From: an uncultured Psychrosphaera sp. | Lineage (GTDB): Bacteria; Pseudomonadota; Gammaproteobacteria; Enterobacterales; Alteromonadaceae | Reading direction: 5' to 3' | DNA: 64,000 nucleotides | Assembly (NCBI RefSeq): GCF_947500655.1 | Contig: NZ_CANMSK010000011.1 | Coordinates: 62,001-126,000, forward strand | Shown: one piece after another, positions 36,796 to 46,419 of the stretch | Position numbering within the stretch: the stretch's first letter is position 1 | Layout: each line of letters begins with the position of its first letter | The notes under the pieces: generated by a model | Database searches by the model: none | What the model saw: only the letters and a program-made list of their open reading frames with translations | What the model was told of the DNA's origin: nothing | Made by a program: the position numbers and the translations under genes

Positions 36796-37932
36796 ATGAC
36801 TAAATTATCTAATACTCTCGAATTAGCCATAGACTTACTTAGTAAACCGTCAGTTACTCCAGAAGATGCTGGTTGCCAGCAACTTATGGCTTCACGATTA
36901 GAAAAACTAGGCTTTGATATCGAGTCTTTATTTTATGTAGACACATTAAATATGTGGGCACGTAAAGGGAAACAAGAGCCTGTTTTTTGTTTTGCTGGTC
37001 ACACAGACGTTGTGCCAACGGGCGATGTGAGCAAGTGGACATATCCTCCTTTTGAGCCAACCATAGTTGACGGTATGTTATATGCCCGTGGTGCAGCGGA
37101 TATGAAAGGCAGTTTAGCCGCCATGGTGGTCGCAACTGAAAACTTTGTTACTAAGCACCCTGATCACAAAGGTTCTATTGCATTTTTGATCACCAGCGAT
37201 GAAGAAGGCCCTTTTATTAATGGCACTATGAAAGTTATAGATACCTTAGAAAAGCGCAATGAAAAAATAACTTGGTGTTTAGTTGGTGAGCCTTCAAGTA
37301 CCAATTACTGCGGTGACATAGTAAAAAATGGTCGTCGTGGCTCATTAACCGGCGATTTAAAAGTAAATGGTGTGCAAGGTCATGTGGCCTACCCTCATTT
37401 AGCGGACAATCCTGTGCATAATGTTGCTCATGCTTTATTTGAATTAACTGAAGTTAAGTGGGATGAAGGTAATGATTATTTCCCACCAACTAGCTTTCAA
37501 GTATCTAATATAAATGGTGGAACTGGTGCTGGTAACGTAATACCTGGTGAATTAGATATTATGTTTAATTTCCGTTATTCAACAGAAGTGACCGCAGATG
37601 AACTTGTTAAAACCGTAGAAGCCCTGTTTAACAAACACGAATTGAATTACCAACTGGATTGGACCTATAACGGTTTACCTTTCTTAACAGATACAGGTAC
37701 GTTTATAGAAGCAGTAAGTGGCGCAATAAAAGACGTGACAGGCAAAGAACCTATACTTTCAACCTCTGGTGGCACATCTGACGGACGTTTTATAGCACCA
37801 ACTGGGGCACAAGTAATTGAGTTAGGCCCATGTAACGCCACAATTCATAAAATCAATGAATCTGTGGGTGTGCAAGAACTTGATGATTTAACTTTGATGT
37901 ATGAAAAAATACTAGAACGTACTTTATTATAA
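36796..37932 (+). CDS. dapE: Succinyl-diaminopimelate desuccinylase
   Basis: 378 aa; E. coli DapE is 375. A di-zinc M20 enzyme: [14 protein letters not shown] (metal His/Asp), [23 protein letters not shown] (catalytic Glu pair), dimerisation-domain [13 protein letters not shown], and the C-terminal [11 protein letters not shown] and [12 protein letters not shown]. It releases succinate from N-succinyl-LL-DAP in lysine and peptidoglycan precursor synthesis. AGGAAACCCTA precedes the ATG. It forms part of a cell-wall-flavoured operon with the M15 peptidase downstream. Confidence 0.97.
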   Translation: MTKLSNTLELAIDLLSKPSVTPEDAGCQQLMASRLEKLGFDIESLFYVDTLNMWARKGKQEPVFCFAGHTDVVPTGDVSKWTYPPFEPTIVDGMLYARGAADMKGSLAAMVVATENFVTKHPDHKGSIAFLITSDEEGPFINGTMKVIDTLEKRNEKITWCLVGEPSSTNYCGDIVKNGRRGSLTGDLKVNGVQGHVAYPHLADNPVHNVAHALFELTEVKWDEGNDYFPPTSFQVSNINGGTGAGNVIPGELDIMFNFRYSTEVTADELVKTVEALFNKHELNYQLDWTYNGLPFLTDTGTFIEAVSGAIKDVTGKEPILSTSGGTSDGRFIAPTGAQVIELGPCNATIHKINESVGVQELDDLTLMYEKILERTLL

Positions 37933-37964
37933 CTGTCTAACATTAAAATAACGGCGGAACTGTA

Positions 37965-38675
37965 ATGCCATTTAAATTAACCAAAGAACAAACTTTAGGT
38001 ACAACTGACCAGCACGTTGTCGAGCTTAGTCAAGTTCTTAGCAGAGGTACTTTTGTTCATCGGGAAATGGCAGATGCGTTTTTGTTATTACAACAAGAAG
38101 CTAAACAAGCTGGTTTTGATATTTGTATTGCCTCTGGCTTTAGAAACTTTGAGCGTCAGTTGGCAATATGGAATGCTAAGTTTAATAACCTTAGACCGGC
38201 ATTAGACAGACAACAGCAAGTTATTGATATGACAAACTTAACTGACTGGGAAAAAGCGCAAGCTATTTTAACTTACTCAGCATTACCAGGTACAAGTCGC
38301 CACCATTGGGGCACAGATATCGACATTTACGATAAAAATGCAGTACATGCGGATTACCAATTGCAACTAGTACCAAGTGAATATACTCAAGGGCCTTTCA
38401 TTAAGCTATCAAAGTGGATAATGGCCAACAGCGCTAAGTTTGGATTTTACTTACCTTACCAAAGTGACAATGCTGGCGTTGCACCAGAGCCATGGCATTT
38501 GTCTTACCAACCACTTTCATCACAATACCAAGATGCACTGCAACAAAATCCTCAGTGGTTAATTGATTATTTAAGCACGTCAGACATTGGTGGTAAACAA
38601 GCCATAATAGACAACATAGAGCAGATACTGTCTCACTATGTTTTTAATATAACGCCAGCAGATAGGATGATTTAA
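37965..38675 (+). CDS. M15-family D-Ala-D-Ala carboxypeptidase-like protein
   Basis: 236 aa. The VanY/M15B zinc site is visible: CIASGFRNFERQ, SRHHWGTDIDIYD (SxHxxGxxxD) and PEPWHLSY. It should cleave peptidoglycan-type or D-amino-acid peptides. No signal peptide is present, so its location is probably cytosolic, where recycling of muropeptides is possible, unlike secreted VanY. It lies 32 bp downstream of dapE with CGGCGGAACTGTA upstream. The pairing with the DUF2897 gene after it is common in Alteromonadales and Vibrionales, as I recall. Confidence 0.9.
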   Translation: MPFKLTKEQTLGTTDQHVVELSQVLSRGTFVHREMADAFLLLQQEAKQAGFDICIASGFRNFERQLAIWNAKFNNLRPALDRQQQVIDMTNLTDWEKAQAILTYSALPGTSRHHWGTDIDIYDKNAVHADYQLQLVPSEYTQGPFIKLSKWIMANSAKFGFYLPYQSDNAGVAPEPWHLSYQPLSSQYQDALQQNPQWLIDYLSTSDIGGKQAIIDNIEQILSHYVFNITPADRMI

Positions 38676-38678
38676 GCA

Positions 38679-38864
38679 ATGAACATATTTGTTGTTATTG
38701 TCATTATTGTATTGGTTTTAGGTTTTATAATTGCCAATATTCTATTATTGAAACAAACTGCAAAGTTTCCCATGCAAAAAACAAATACCACAAATAAAGA
38801 TTTAATAAATAAAGAGAATGTCAAAACCAATGACACATTGGAACACAGCTTAAAAGATGACTGA
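38679..38864 (+). CDS. DUF2897 small membrane protein
   Basis: 61 aa. One hydrophobic segment (about 4-24, VVIVIIVLVLGFIIANILLL) followed by KQTAKFPM and a charged tail; the family DUF2897 has this pattern. The start is three bases after the M15 peptidase stop, indicating coupling. The function is unknown; it may anchor or modify the peptidase. This is the last gene of the operon. Confidence 0.8.
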   Translation: MNIFVVIVIIVLVLGFIIANILLLKQTAKFPMQKTNTTNKDLINKENVKTNDTLEHSLKDD

Positions 38865-38891
38865 TTTTTAATCTCAATGGAGACTTATCAC

Positions 38892-38918
38892 TCAAGTTAA
38901 GATGGTTTTAGCCGCTAA
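38892..38918 (+). promoter_or_regulatory. Sigma-28 (FliA) promoter for the MCP gene
   Basis: TCAAGTTA, then 11 bases, then GCCGCTAA, compared with the consensus TAAAGTTT-N11-GCCGATAA (6 of 8 and 7 of 8 positions, exact spacing). It lies 117 bases before the MCP start, on its strand. Confidence 0.65.
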
Positions 38919-39034
38919 TAACCTATATATTAAAAGTTAAGACAGTATCGGGCATAAATAACAATAACAACCTGAACTGCATGTTTTTAACACAGTTAAA
39001 AACATTTAAAGACTTTGACAATGGGGAATTATAA

Positions 39035-41359
39035 GTGGCATTTCAATTAACAGTAAAGCAACGACTATTAGCATTATCTATTGGTTTGTCTCTGATCCCA
39101 CTCTCTTTAGGAGTTTGGTTTACAGGGCAAACATCTCTTAATTTAATTCAGCAATCTCTAAACACTTCAAATCAAAATTTATTAGTATCTATTAGAGAAA
39201 ATAAAAAACAGCAATTAACCAATTATCTTGAAAATATACAGGGCCAGCTCACAACCTATGCTGGCAATGAAATGATCATCGCAGGATTAGATGAATTTAA
39301 CTATTCATTTGAAGATTACCTGAGTGAATACCAAGCATCAAACGATGATCTGATCACGTTTTACAATACTGAATTCAAAAATAAATACGCCAGTATTAAT
39401 AAAAAAGACATTGATGTATCTAATTTAATTCCAGATAAAAACAGTGCGGCTTACAGCTTACAAAGTGCTTATATAGCAACTAACTCTAATCCTGTGGGCA
39501 ACAAACATTTGTTAGATTTAGCAACCGACAGCACGACATACAGCAAAGTTCATCAAGTTTACCACTCCAGTATTCGTAATTACTTAGAAGAGTTTGGCTT
39601 TTACGATATTTTCCTTGTAAGTAAAGACAGTGCCGATGTTGTTTATTCTGTGTATAAAGAAATAGATTTCGCCACTAATTTAAATAACGGAGCATTTGCC
39701 AATAGCGGTTTAGCTGAGGCATTTAATGGTGCAAAAGATTTAGCCAAAGGTGAAGTTTTCACCACAAGATTTAACACTTACCAACCCTCTTATGATGGAC
39801 AAGCCGCTTTTATGGCAAGTCCTATTTATGATCAAGGTCAGAGTATTGGAGTCTTAATATTCCAACTCCCTGTTGACCGTATATCTAATATTATGACCAA
39901 TGATAAACAATGGAATTCTGTTGGATTGGGTAATACAGGTGAAGTGTACCTTGTTGGCGAAGACAAAACGTTACGTAGTGAAAATCGATTATTACTAGAG
40001 CAGCCAACACAGTATTTTGAAATATTAAAAGAAACCAGTTCAACAGAACAAGTTAGTTTAATAGAGCGAATTGGCAGCGCCCTTGGCGTGTTAACTATTG
40101 AATCTACAGGTGTCGAGTTAGCGTTAGAAAAACAAACTGGGGTTACTCAATATGTAGGCTATAAAAACAAACCCGTTTTATCTGCTTATACTTATATTGA
40201 TTCTGGTGGTGAAATTTGGGCTTTAATTGCTGAGATTGAAACTGAAGAAGCATTTTCTAACTTCGATGATTTAAAATCTGAACTGTCTTATATGTCAGTT
40301 ATTACCGTTATTTTATTTTTAATTGTAGGCAGTACGTTAGGCTATTTAGTAGCAAGAAGTATCAGTCTGCATCTTAATAATTTATCTGATGTAATGAATG
40401 ACATTGCCAAAGGTGATGGTGATTTAACGGCAAAAATAGATTATGACGGTACTAATGAATTTGGCGATATTTCTCGTGCGTTTAATGAAATCATCAGTAA
40501 ATTTCATAGTATTATCTATGATATTAGAAACACATCAAAGCAAATTTTAATTGAATCCGACATAGTGTTAAATGTTGCGAAACAAAGCCAAAATATTATC
40601 TTATCGCAAACGGATGCAACTAGAAATACAGTCGCGGCCTTAGAGCAATTTGAAGCGTCAATTGCCACTGTGTCACAAATAAGTGATGAAAGTCAGGCTA
40701 TAAGTTTAGAGGTTGTTAAAGAATGTGAAACCAGCAGTACTAATGCAGCCCTAGCCTCTGATGATATACAGCTGTTAATGACAACATTGCAGGAAACCTC
40801 TCAAGTTGTTAATGAATTAAATAATGAAGTAAAAGAAATAACGTCTGTACTCGACTTGATCACATCTATTGCCGACCAAACTAATCTACTTGCATTAAAT
40901 GCAGCGATAGAAGCAGCAAGAGCTGGTGAGCATGGCAGAGGGTTTAGCGTAGTAGCTGACGAAGTTAGAAACCTAGCGTCGAGAACTCAAGAATCTACCG
41001 TTGAAATTCAGAAGAAGTTAGAGATACTCGACAAAACCACAAATGGCGCATTAGCCAGTATGGATAATGCCACTAACATTGCCAGTAAAGGCAGTACGCG
41101 AGTGTTAGAACTTAAAGATACTATTGATGGTTTAACCGATAGAATTCATCAAATGGAGCAATTGATTGTATCTGTTGCCACCGCCACCGATGAACAAACC
41201 CAAACTATAGGTGAGATAAATAAAAATATGTCGTTAATAGATCATCAATCAAAAGATGTTGCGCAAAAAGCGGTAGAGAATGAGCAAGCAGCGAACAAAT
41301 TAACCGATGTATCTAAAAGCATTAACAGTCAAGTTTCTCAATTTAAGTTGAACGACTAA
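39035..41359 (+). CDS. Methyl-accepting chemotaxis protein
   Basis: 774 aa, GTG start with GGGGA upstream. TM1 is about residues 9-32 ([19 protein letters not shown]). A long periplasmic region (about 35-410) is of Cache-like type; its ligand is unknown. TM2 is about 415-440 ([19 protein letters not shown]). HAMP follows, then the cytoplasmic signalling hairpin with [20 protein letters not shown] and [15 protein letters not shown]. The family reports to CheA/CheW. A sigma-28-type promoter upstream fits flagellar-class regulation. No C-terminal CheR-docking pentapeptide is seen. Confidence 0.95.
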   Translation: MAFQLTVKQRLLALSIGLSLIPLSLGVWFTGQTSLNLIQQSLNTSNQNLLVSIRENKKQQLTNYLENIQGQLTTYAGNEMIIAGLDEFNYSFEDYLSEYQASNDDLITFYNTEFKNKYASINKKDIDVSNLIPDKNSAAYSLQSAYIATNSNPVGNKHLLDLATDSTTYSKVHQVYHSSIRNYLEEFGFYDIFLVSKDSADVVYSVYKEIDFATNLNNGAFANSGLAEAFNGAKDLAKGEVFTTRFNTYQPSYDGQAAFMASPIYDQGQSIGVLIFQLPVDRISNIMTNDKQWNSVGLGNTGEVYLVGEDKTLRSENRLLLEQPTQYFEILKETSSTEQVSLIERIGSALGVLTIESTGVELALEKQTGVTQYVGYKNKPVLSAYTYIDSGGEIWALIAEIETEEAFSNFDDLKSELSYMSVITVILFLIVGSTLGYLVARSISLHLNNLSDVMNDIAKGDGDLTAKIDYDGTNEFGDISRAFNEIISKFHSIIYDIRNTSKQILIESDIVLNVAKQSQNIILSQTDATRNTVAALEQFEASIATVSQISDESQAISLEVVKECETSSTNAALASDDIQLLMTTLQETSQVVNELNNEVKEITSVLDLITSIADQTNLLALNAAIEAARAGEHGRGFSVVADEVRNLASRTQESTVEIQKKLEILDKTTNGALASMDNATNIASKGSTRVLELKDTIDGLTDRIHQMEQLIVSVATATDEQTQTIGEINKNMSLIDHQSKDVAQKAVENEQAANKLTDVSKSINSQVSQFKLND

Positions 41360-41388
41360 ACCTGTTAAATTAAAAAATCAGAGAAAAG

Positions 41389-41421
41389 GCAGATTGAGCT
41401 TATATGTAATGCTCAATCTGC
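41389..41421 (+). terminator. Hairpin terminator of the MCP gene
   Basis: GCAGATTGAGC and GCTCAATCTGC are perfect 11-bp arms around 11 bases. The T run behind it is weak. Confidence 0.65.
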
Positions 41422-41472
41422 TTACAATTGGCTTATCAATGAGTAATACCAATTATATTAGTGCTCAACCTA

Positions 41473-42009
41473 CTATGAGACTAAGGTTGAGCTAACTTCA
41501 ATATTATGGTTATTAATATTCAACCACATTTGACCGTCTTGAATTGTCACTTGGATTTGCATGTTACGTTCAGTTAAACCAGATAACTCACCCGCAAGCT
41601 CTGCAGGTAATGTCACTACGGATAAATTTGAACGTTGAGATAACTTGTTACCCTCTTTACTCCACCATTGATTAAAACTGTTGTCGGCATATGAGTAAAT
41701 CATCATTTTTTGTGACTGGTTACAGCCCTTTTTAATGCGTTGCTCTGACGGTTGCCCTAGCTCAATCCACAACTCAATAACATCTGAATAATCTTTTTGC
41801 CATAAATCAGGCTCTTCGTCGTCACTAATTCCTTTACTAAAACTTAAAAACTCGTGAGCATTTTGAATAAATGCCACAAGACGCAACATCATCCTCTCGT
41901 CTGTTTCTGATGGATGTCTAGCGACGGTTAAATTATGATCTTGGTAATAATTTCGATCCATATCAGATATGGAAATTTCGGCTTTAAATATTGTCGCTTT
42001 TTGCGCCAT
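41473..42009 (-). CDS. yaeQ: YaeQ-family protein
   Basis: 178 aa; E. coli YaeQ is 181. It begins MAQKATIFKAEISISDMDRN, matching the family's start, with TVARHPSETDERMMLRLVAF and LWIELGQPSEQRIKKGCNQS. The structure family is PD-(D/E)xK-like, but the function of YaeQ is not known. It is monocistronic, with a MITE-like element just upstream. Confidence 0.94.
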   Translation of the reverse strand: MAQKATIFKAEISISDMDRNYYQDHNLTVARHPSETDERMMLRLVAFIQNAHEFLSFSKGISDDEEPDLWQKDYSDVIELWIELGQPSEQRIKKGCNQSQKMMIYSYADNSFNQWWSKEGNKLSQRSNLSVVTLPAELAGELSGLTERNMQIQVTIQDGQMWLNINNHNIEVSSTLVS

Positions 42010-42040
42010 TGGCTCTCTTCTTTTTTATAAATAATTATTA

Positions 42041-42306
42041 TACCAATTTTATTAAGTATTTAGTCACTCAGAGGAACTAAAAAGCATTAAGACAAGGAAC
42101 AAGATTGAAGGCATAGTTGTTCTACGTCAAAAATTTTTGAAGCCGTATTAATGCTTTTTTAGACCCATCGGATCGGAGACGCCATTCAGAGCTTCTATTT
42201 CTTTGTTGTTCGAATTTGAAAGACGTCCAGTATTACTGCATTCAAACGCCTCGAACTAAAAGCTCTGACATGGCGCTGAATGACTAAATACTTAATAAAA
42301 TTGGTA
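42041..42306. mobile_element. MITE-like element with nested palindromes
   Basis: About 266 bp with perfect 26-bp terminal inverted repeats (outer ends TACCAATTTTATTAAG at both sides) and TTA flanking both ends. Inside are further palindromes (AAAAAGCATTAA facing TTAATGCTTTTT; AGAGCTT facing AAGCTCT). No ORF. Loose copies of TAATACCAAT occur at 41444 and about 42350. It fits a multicopy non-autonomous element; no transposase is nearby. Confidence 0.72.
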
Positions 42307-42377
42307 TTACTGCGTATGGCGCACATGATAACACTCACAGTGATAACATAATAATACCAATACAATTATTTAATAAA

Positions 42378-43127
42378 CTAAAGTAAAACCTCTGTTTGTC
42401 CTTGCTTGATTTGAGTAATTAATGGTGCGGTTAGTTTCTGTTGTAAAAAGGCTAAGTTCTCACGAGCGATGTCATTTTCACCACCTATAAAGTTGGCTAT
42501 CCAACCAATAAGCTCACAGCCACTTTGTTCAATCGCTTGCGCTGTTAACAAAGCATGATTTAAACAACCTAACTTAATACCAACCACTAAAATTACAGGT
42601 AGTTTTTTTAATGCCACCCAATCACTTAATAATTCAGTGTTATTAAGTGGTAAATGCCATCCTCCCGCACCTTCAATAATTTGCACATCACCTAGCGTAT
42701 CGACATTATTAAACACGTTATTGAGTAATTTAAAGTCTAGTGTTTTATTCTCTAATTTTGCGGCAATATGTGGTGCAATTGGTTGCTGAAATACTATTGG
42801 GTTAATTTGATCTAAACTGTAACGATTTTGCACGGCATCAAATAAAGAAATAGCGTCTTCATTGGCCTTGCTAACATTATGACCACTTGTTCGATTAAAG
42901 TTATGACTTTTGGTCACACTTGATTTCAATGAGGTTTTTGACATCGTATCAGATGGTTCTATATAAGAAATTGTTCCAGCAGAAATGGGTTTAAATGGGA
43001 ATACATCCAATCCATTTTTAAATAGATCTTTTACTATTAAACTTGCACAGTAGGTTTTCCCTACCTCTGTATCAGTTCCAGTAATAAAGATCTTTTTATG
43101 TTTGGTAAACAGTTCAAAGATATTCAT
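42378..43127 (-). CDS. bioD: Dethiobiotin synthetase
   Basis: 249 aa. P-loop FITGTDTEVGKTYCA, then PFKPISAGTISYIEPSD, QIIEGAGGWHLPL and PVILVVGIKLGCLNHALLT. It makes dethiobiotin from DAPA, CO2 and ATP. It is the last gene of the bioBFCD operon; its start overlaps the bioC stop (shared base 43127). The family length is about 220-230, so it is slightly long through an insert near residues 65-95. Confidence 0.95.
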   Translation of the reverse strand: MNIFELFTKHKKIFITGTDTEVGKTYCASLIVKDLFKNGLDVFPFKPISAGTISYIEPSDTMSKTSLKSSVTKSHNFNRTSGHNVSKANEDAISLFDAVQNRYSLDQINPIVFQQPIAPHIAAKLENKTLDFKLLNNVFNNVDTLGDVQIIEGAGGWHLPLNNTELLSDWVALKKLPVILVVGIKLGCLNHALLTAQAIEQSGCELIGWIANFIGGENDIARENLAFLQQKLTAPLITQIKQGQTEVLL

Positions 43128-43939
43128 TATTTAGTTAACTCTAAATACATAATTTTATATGTGGCTGGAATAGCTTGCTTTTGATCGTTATAAAATTCGG
43201 CCTGATATGCTTGTTCCATTTGTTGCCAAACACTACGAGTGATCAATCCTTTATTTTTTCTATTCTGTACAAAGTTAGCGCCCAAGCATTTAAGTTCTTT
43301 GGCCAACATTTTTGCATCGCTAAACCAAAATTGTTCCGTTTGCTTGTTTAAACTGACATTGCTCCATGGCAAAGTATCCACCACATAAGATAATTGCTCT
43401 GCTGTTAAATAATTATGGATATGTTTATCTGAGTCTACTCTTGACCATGCATGTTCTAGTTCAAATAACGTCCCATCAACTAACGTAGCTACAAACGCTT
43501 TCCCATTTGGCTTTAGGCATTGATGAACTTCAGTTAATACTTGGTTTAAGTCACACCACTGCACCATTAAACTGGAATAAAAGACATCAATACTAGCAGG
43601 CAAAAATGGTAATGAATGAGAGTTAGCTTGTACTTTAAGGTTTGTCGTTGTGTTAGCGCGTAACATGTCACAAGCTAAATCTAACCCTATAAATTTATTA
43701 AACTGTTTGTTTAGTCGCTGAGTAAATAACCCTGGACCGCAGCCTAAGTCGACACAGGTTAATCGATTGTTATTTTCAAATGTATTCAGTAACAAGTTAT
43801 TTAATAAACTCTCACCAACCTTATGCTGTAACTGAGCGCCCGTTTCATAGGTTTTAGCTGAGTCAGAAAAATACTTTTGAATTTGTTTAAACTCAATTGG
43901 TTCTAAACAAGGTTTTGTTAAGTTGGCTACTACACTCAT
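43127..43939 (-). CDS. bioC: Malonyl-ACP O-methyltransferase
   Basis: 270 aa. SAM-binding motif CVDLGCGPGLFTQRL, then GLDLACDMLRAN and the BioC-like DVFYSSLMVQWCDLNQVL. It methylates malonyl-ACP to start pimeloyl synthesis. It overlaps bioF by four bases and bioD by one, typical of an operon. E. coli BioC is 251 aa. Confidence 0.94.
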   Translation of the reverse strand: MSVVANLTKPCLEPIEFKQIQKYFSDSAKTYETGAQLQHKVGESLLNNLLLNTFENNNRLTCVDLGCGPGLFTQRLNKQFNKFIGLDLACDMLRANTTTNLKVQANSHSLPFLPASIDVFYSSLMVQWCDLNQVLTEVHQCLKPNGKAFVATLVDGTLFELEHAWSRVDSDKHIHNYLTAEQLSYVVDTLPWSNVSLNKQTEQFWFSDAKMLAKELKCLGANFVQNRKNKGLITRSVWQQMEQAYQAEFYNDQKQAIPATYKIMYLELTK

Positions 43940-45138
43940 GCTGACACCTGTTTAATGAGCTGATCTAATTGTTGTTTTGAATGAGCCGCTGAAATAGTAA
44001 TACGTAACCTAGCTTGTTGTTTTGCTACCGTTGGATAACGCATAGCCGACGCCCAGACACCATTTACTTTTAATTGCTCAGACAATTGCACGGCTTTTGT
44101 TTCATCACCAATGATGATTGGCTGAATTGGCGAGTTACTATTGGTTAGAGTGAATTTGGAGTGGTTCATGTGATTTTTAAAATATTCGATATTTTCAGCC
44201 AGCTTTTCTCTGCGCCAATTATCAGCTTGAATGGTTTTAATATTGGCGATGGCTGCAGCACTTTGCGTTGGAGATAAATGGGTAGAATAAATATAGTCAC
44301 GACTAAAATTAGTTAGGTATTCTATGGTTTGTTTTGTGGCAATAACTGCTGCACCTTGAGCGCCAATAGCTTTACCAAAGGTAATAACCAATATATCACA
44401 GTCACTTAACGCTATACCTTGCGCGGATAAGCTGCCACAACCTCTGTTACCGTGAACACCAATACCATGTGCGTCATCCAACATAAACCAAGCGTTATTG
44501 GCTTTGGTTATTTGAGTTAACGGCGGCAAGTCTGGCTGGTCGCCATCCATACTAAACACACCTTCTGTCACCACTAATTTATTCTGCATCTCACTGGCGC
44601 TTTTATCGTGAGCAGCTTTAGTTAAAATAGAAGCTAAACTAGCTAAGTCGTTATGCATAAAACGCAGTTGACGACAGTGTCCTAATGCTTGGCTGTTTCT
44701 GCCAACATCCATTAGTGACGCGTGATTAAACTTATCTTGCACCAGTAATGCGTCTTTGTTTTTTTGATTAAACAAAGCGCTTATTACACCAGTATTGGCA
44801 CTGTAACCTGAGCCAAACAATAAACAATCATGCGACTTTGGCGCATCGACCCAGTCCAGTAATAACTGCTCTAATTCTTGATGAATTTTATGACGACCAA
44901 CTACCAATGGGCTTGCCATAGCACCAGAAGATAAATGCTTATGTTTGTCAGAACTCAGTAATTTTTCAACTGTGTTGTCAGACGCAATACCAAGATAATC
45001 GTTACTAGCAAAATTAAGGTATTGTTTATTATCCACCGTTAAATATGCCGCCGATATTTCATCGGCTATTAGGCGAGTACGCAACAGACCTGAGCAGGCC
45101 TGTTGTTGTAGTCTTTGATTGAGAGTTGCTTCAAACAT
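43936..45138 (-). CDS. bioF: 8-amino-7-oxononanoate synthase
   Basis: 400 aa; E. coli BioF is 384. It is PLP-dependent: NFASNDYLGIASD, SGAMASPLVVG, FGSGYSANTGVIS, MLDDAHGIGVHG, and the PLP-lysine region ITFGKAIGAQGAA. It joins pimeloyl-ACP and alanine. It overlaps bioC by four bases; bioB lies 18 bases upstream. Confidence 0.96.
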   Translation of the reverse strand: MFEATLNQRLQQQACSGLLRTRLIADEISAAYLTVDNKQYLNFASNDYLGIASDNTVEKLLSSDKHKHLSSGAMASPLVVGRHKIHQELEQLLLDWVDAPKSHDCLLFGSGYSANTGVISALFNQKNKDALLVQDKFNHASLMDVGRNSQALGHCRQLRFMHNDLASLASILTKAAHDKSASEMQNKLVVTEGVFSMDGDQPDLPPLTQITKANNAWFMLDDAHGIGVHGNRGCGSLSAQGIALSDCDILVITFGKAIGAQGAAVIATKQTIEYLTNFSRDYIYSTHLSPTQSAAAIANIKTIQADNWRREKLAENIEYFKNHMNHSKFTLTNSNSPIQPIIIGDETKAVQLSEQLKVNGVWASAMRYPTVAKQQARLRITISAAHSKQQLDQLIKQVSA

Positions 45139-45156
45139 AATAAGAATTTTCGTTAG

Positions 45157-46209
45157 TTATGCTGGGTAAAACAGATCTTTTGGCTTACTCTTCTCGTTTA
45201 CTTGCTCGCTTATTTTTTCAAGAAGCGCAGCTTCTTTGGTTTCATCAGAATAATCACGGCTCTTTTCAGAGTTAATACCTAGTTTCTTAAATAACTTCTG
45301 GTCAAAGTGTTCATCTGGATTACCAGTGGTTAAAAGCTTACAACCATAAAATATTGAATTAGCGCCAGCTAAGAAACACATAGCCTGCATTTGTTCATTC
45401 ATACCTTCACGCCCTGCTGATAAACGCACGTGTGATTTAGGCATCATAATACGGGCAATTGCGATGGTGCGTATAAACTCAAACGACTCTAAATCTTCCA
45501 CATTATCCAGTGGCGTACCTTCTACTTTAACTAACATGTTAATTGGTACACTTTCAGGATGACGCGGTAAATTGGCTAAGGCGATTAACAGCCCAGAACG
45601 GTCTTTGGCACTTTCCCCCAAACCAACAATGCCACCAGAACATACGTTCATTCCTGCGTCACGCACGTTTTGTAACGTCACAAGACGGTCTTCATAGGTG
45701 CGGGTTGTAATTATGTCACCATAATATTCTGGAGATGTATCTAAGTTGTGATTGTAATAATCTAAGCCCGCTTCATTTAACGCCAGCGCTTGTTCTTTGC
45801 TTAACATGCCAAGCGTCATGCAGGTTTCTAACCCTAGCTTTCTAACCCCTTTGATCATTTCAATGACATAAGGCATATCTCTGTCTTTTGGATTACGCCA
45901 TGCCGCGCCCATACAAAATCGTGTAGAGCCCATCTCTTTGGCTTCTTTGGCTCTTGTCAGTACTTTTTCAACTTCCATCAGTCGTTCTTTTTCAAGGCCC
46001 GTAGAGTAACGAGCACTTTGTGGACAATATTTACAATCTTCAGGACAGGCCCCTGTTTTAATTGATAACAAGGTACTGACTTGTACTTGGTTGGGATCAA
46101 AATGCTCTCTGTGTATTACTTGAGCTTTAAACATTAAGTCGTTAAATGGCATAGAAAATAGCTCGTTAACTTGTTCCAACGTCCAATTATTTCTGATTTC
46201 TGTAGTCAT
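45157..46209 (-). CDS. bioB: Biotin synthase
   Basis: 350 aa; E. coli BioB is 346. The radical-SAM triad is in [14 protein letters not shown]. Further motifs are [19 protein letters not shown] and [15 protein letters not shown], and Arg/Asn cluster ligands lie in [12 protein letters not shown]. It inserts sulfur into dethiobiotin. First gene of bioBFCD, divergent from bioA across about 210 bp. Confidence 0.97.
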   Translation of the reverse strand: MTTEIRNNWTLEQVNELFSMPFNDLMFKAQVIHREHFDPNQVQVSTLLSIKTGACPEDCKYCPQSARYSTGLEKERLMEVEKVLTRAKEAKEMGSTRFCMGAAWRNPKDRDMPYVIEMIKGVRKLGLETCMTLGMLSKEQALALNEAGLDYYNHNLDTSPEYYGDIITTRTYEDRLVTLQNVRDAGMNVCSGGIVGLGESAKDRSGLLIALANLPRHPESVPINMLVKVEGTPLDNVEDLESFEFIRTIAIARIMMPKSHVRLSAGREGMNEQMQAMCFLAGANSIFYGCKLLTTGNPDEHFDQKLFKKLGINSEKSRDYSDETKEAALLEKISEQVNEKSKPKDLFYPA

Positions 46210-46375
46210 ATTTATTCCTCAAGCGTATTACCTAGCAGCCAATTTTCTTTGAAAGGCTTAACTAATAATGTGTAATAAAATTGTATTGCTAGGCTAAATG
46301 GTTTTAAAAGCTATATTTCTAAAACTATCATTGAACCTATTACATTTTTTGGCTAGTCTAGCTGCCGACAAAACA

Positions 46376-46389
46376 TTGTCAATTTACAA
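46376..46389. promoter_or_regulatory. Short palindrome in the bio divergent promoter region
   Basis: TTGTCAATTTACAA: TTGT/ACAA half-sites six bases apart, just before bioA. The half-sites recall a BirA operator, but the spacing is too short for the E. coli form. No standard BirA box was found in the region. Confidence 0.3.
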
Positions 46390-46419
46390 ATGACACAAAC
46401 ATTTACATCAGGCTACTTT

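Noticed and set aside
46210..46419. BirA operator between bioB and bioA
   Set aside because: No TTGTAAACC-type half-sites with the usual 15-16 bp spacing; only a short TTGT/ACAA palindrome is present.
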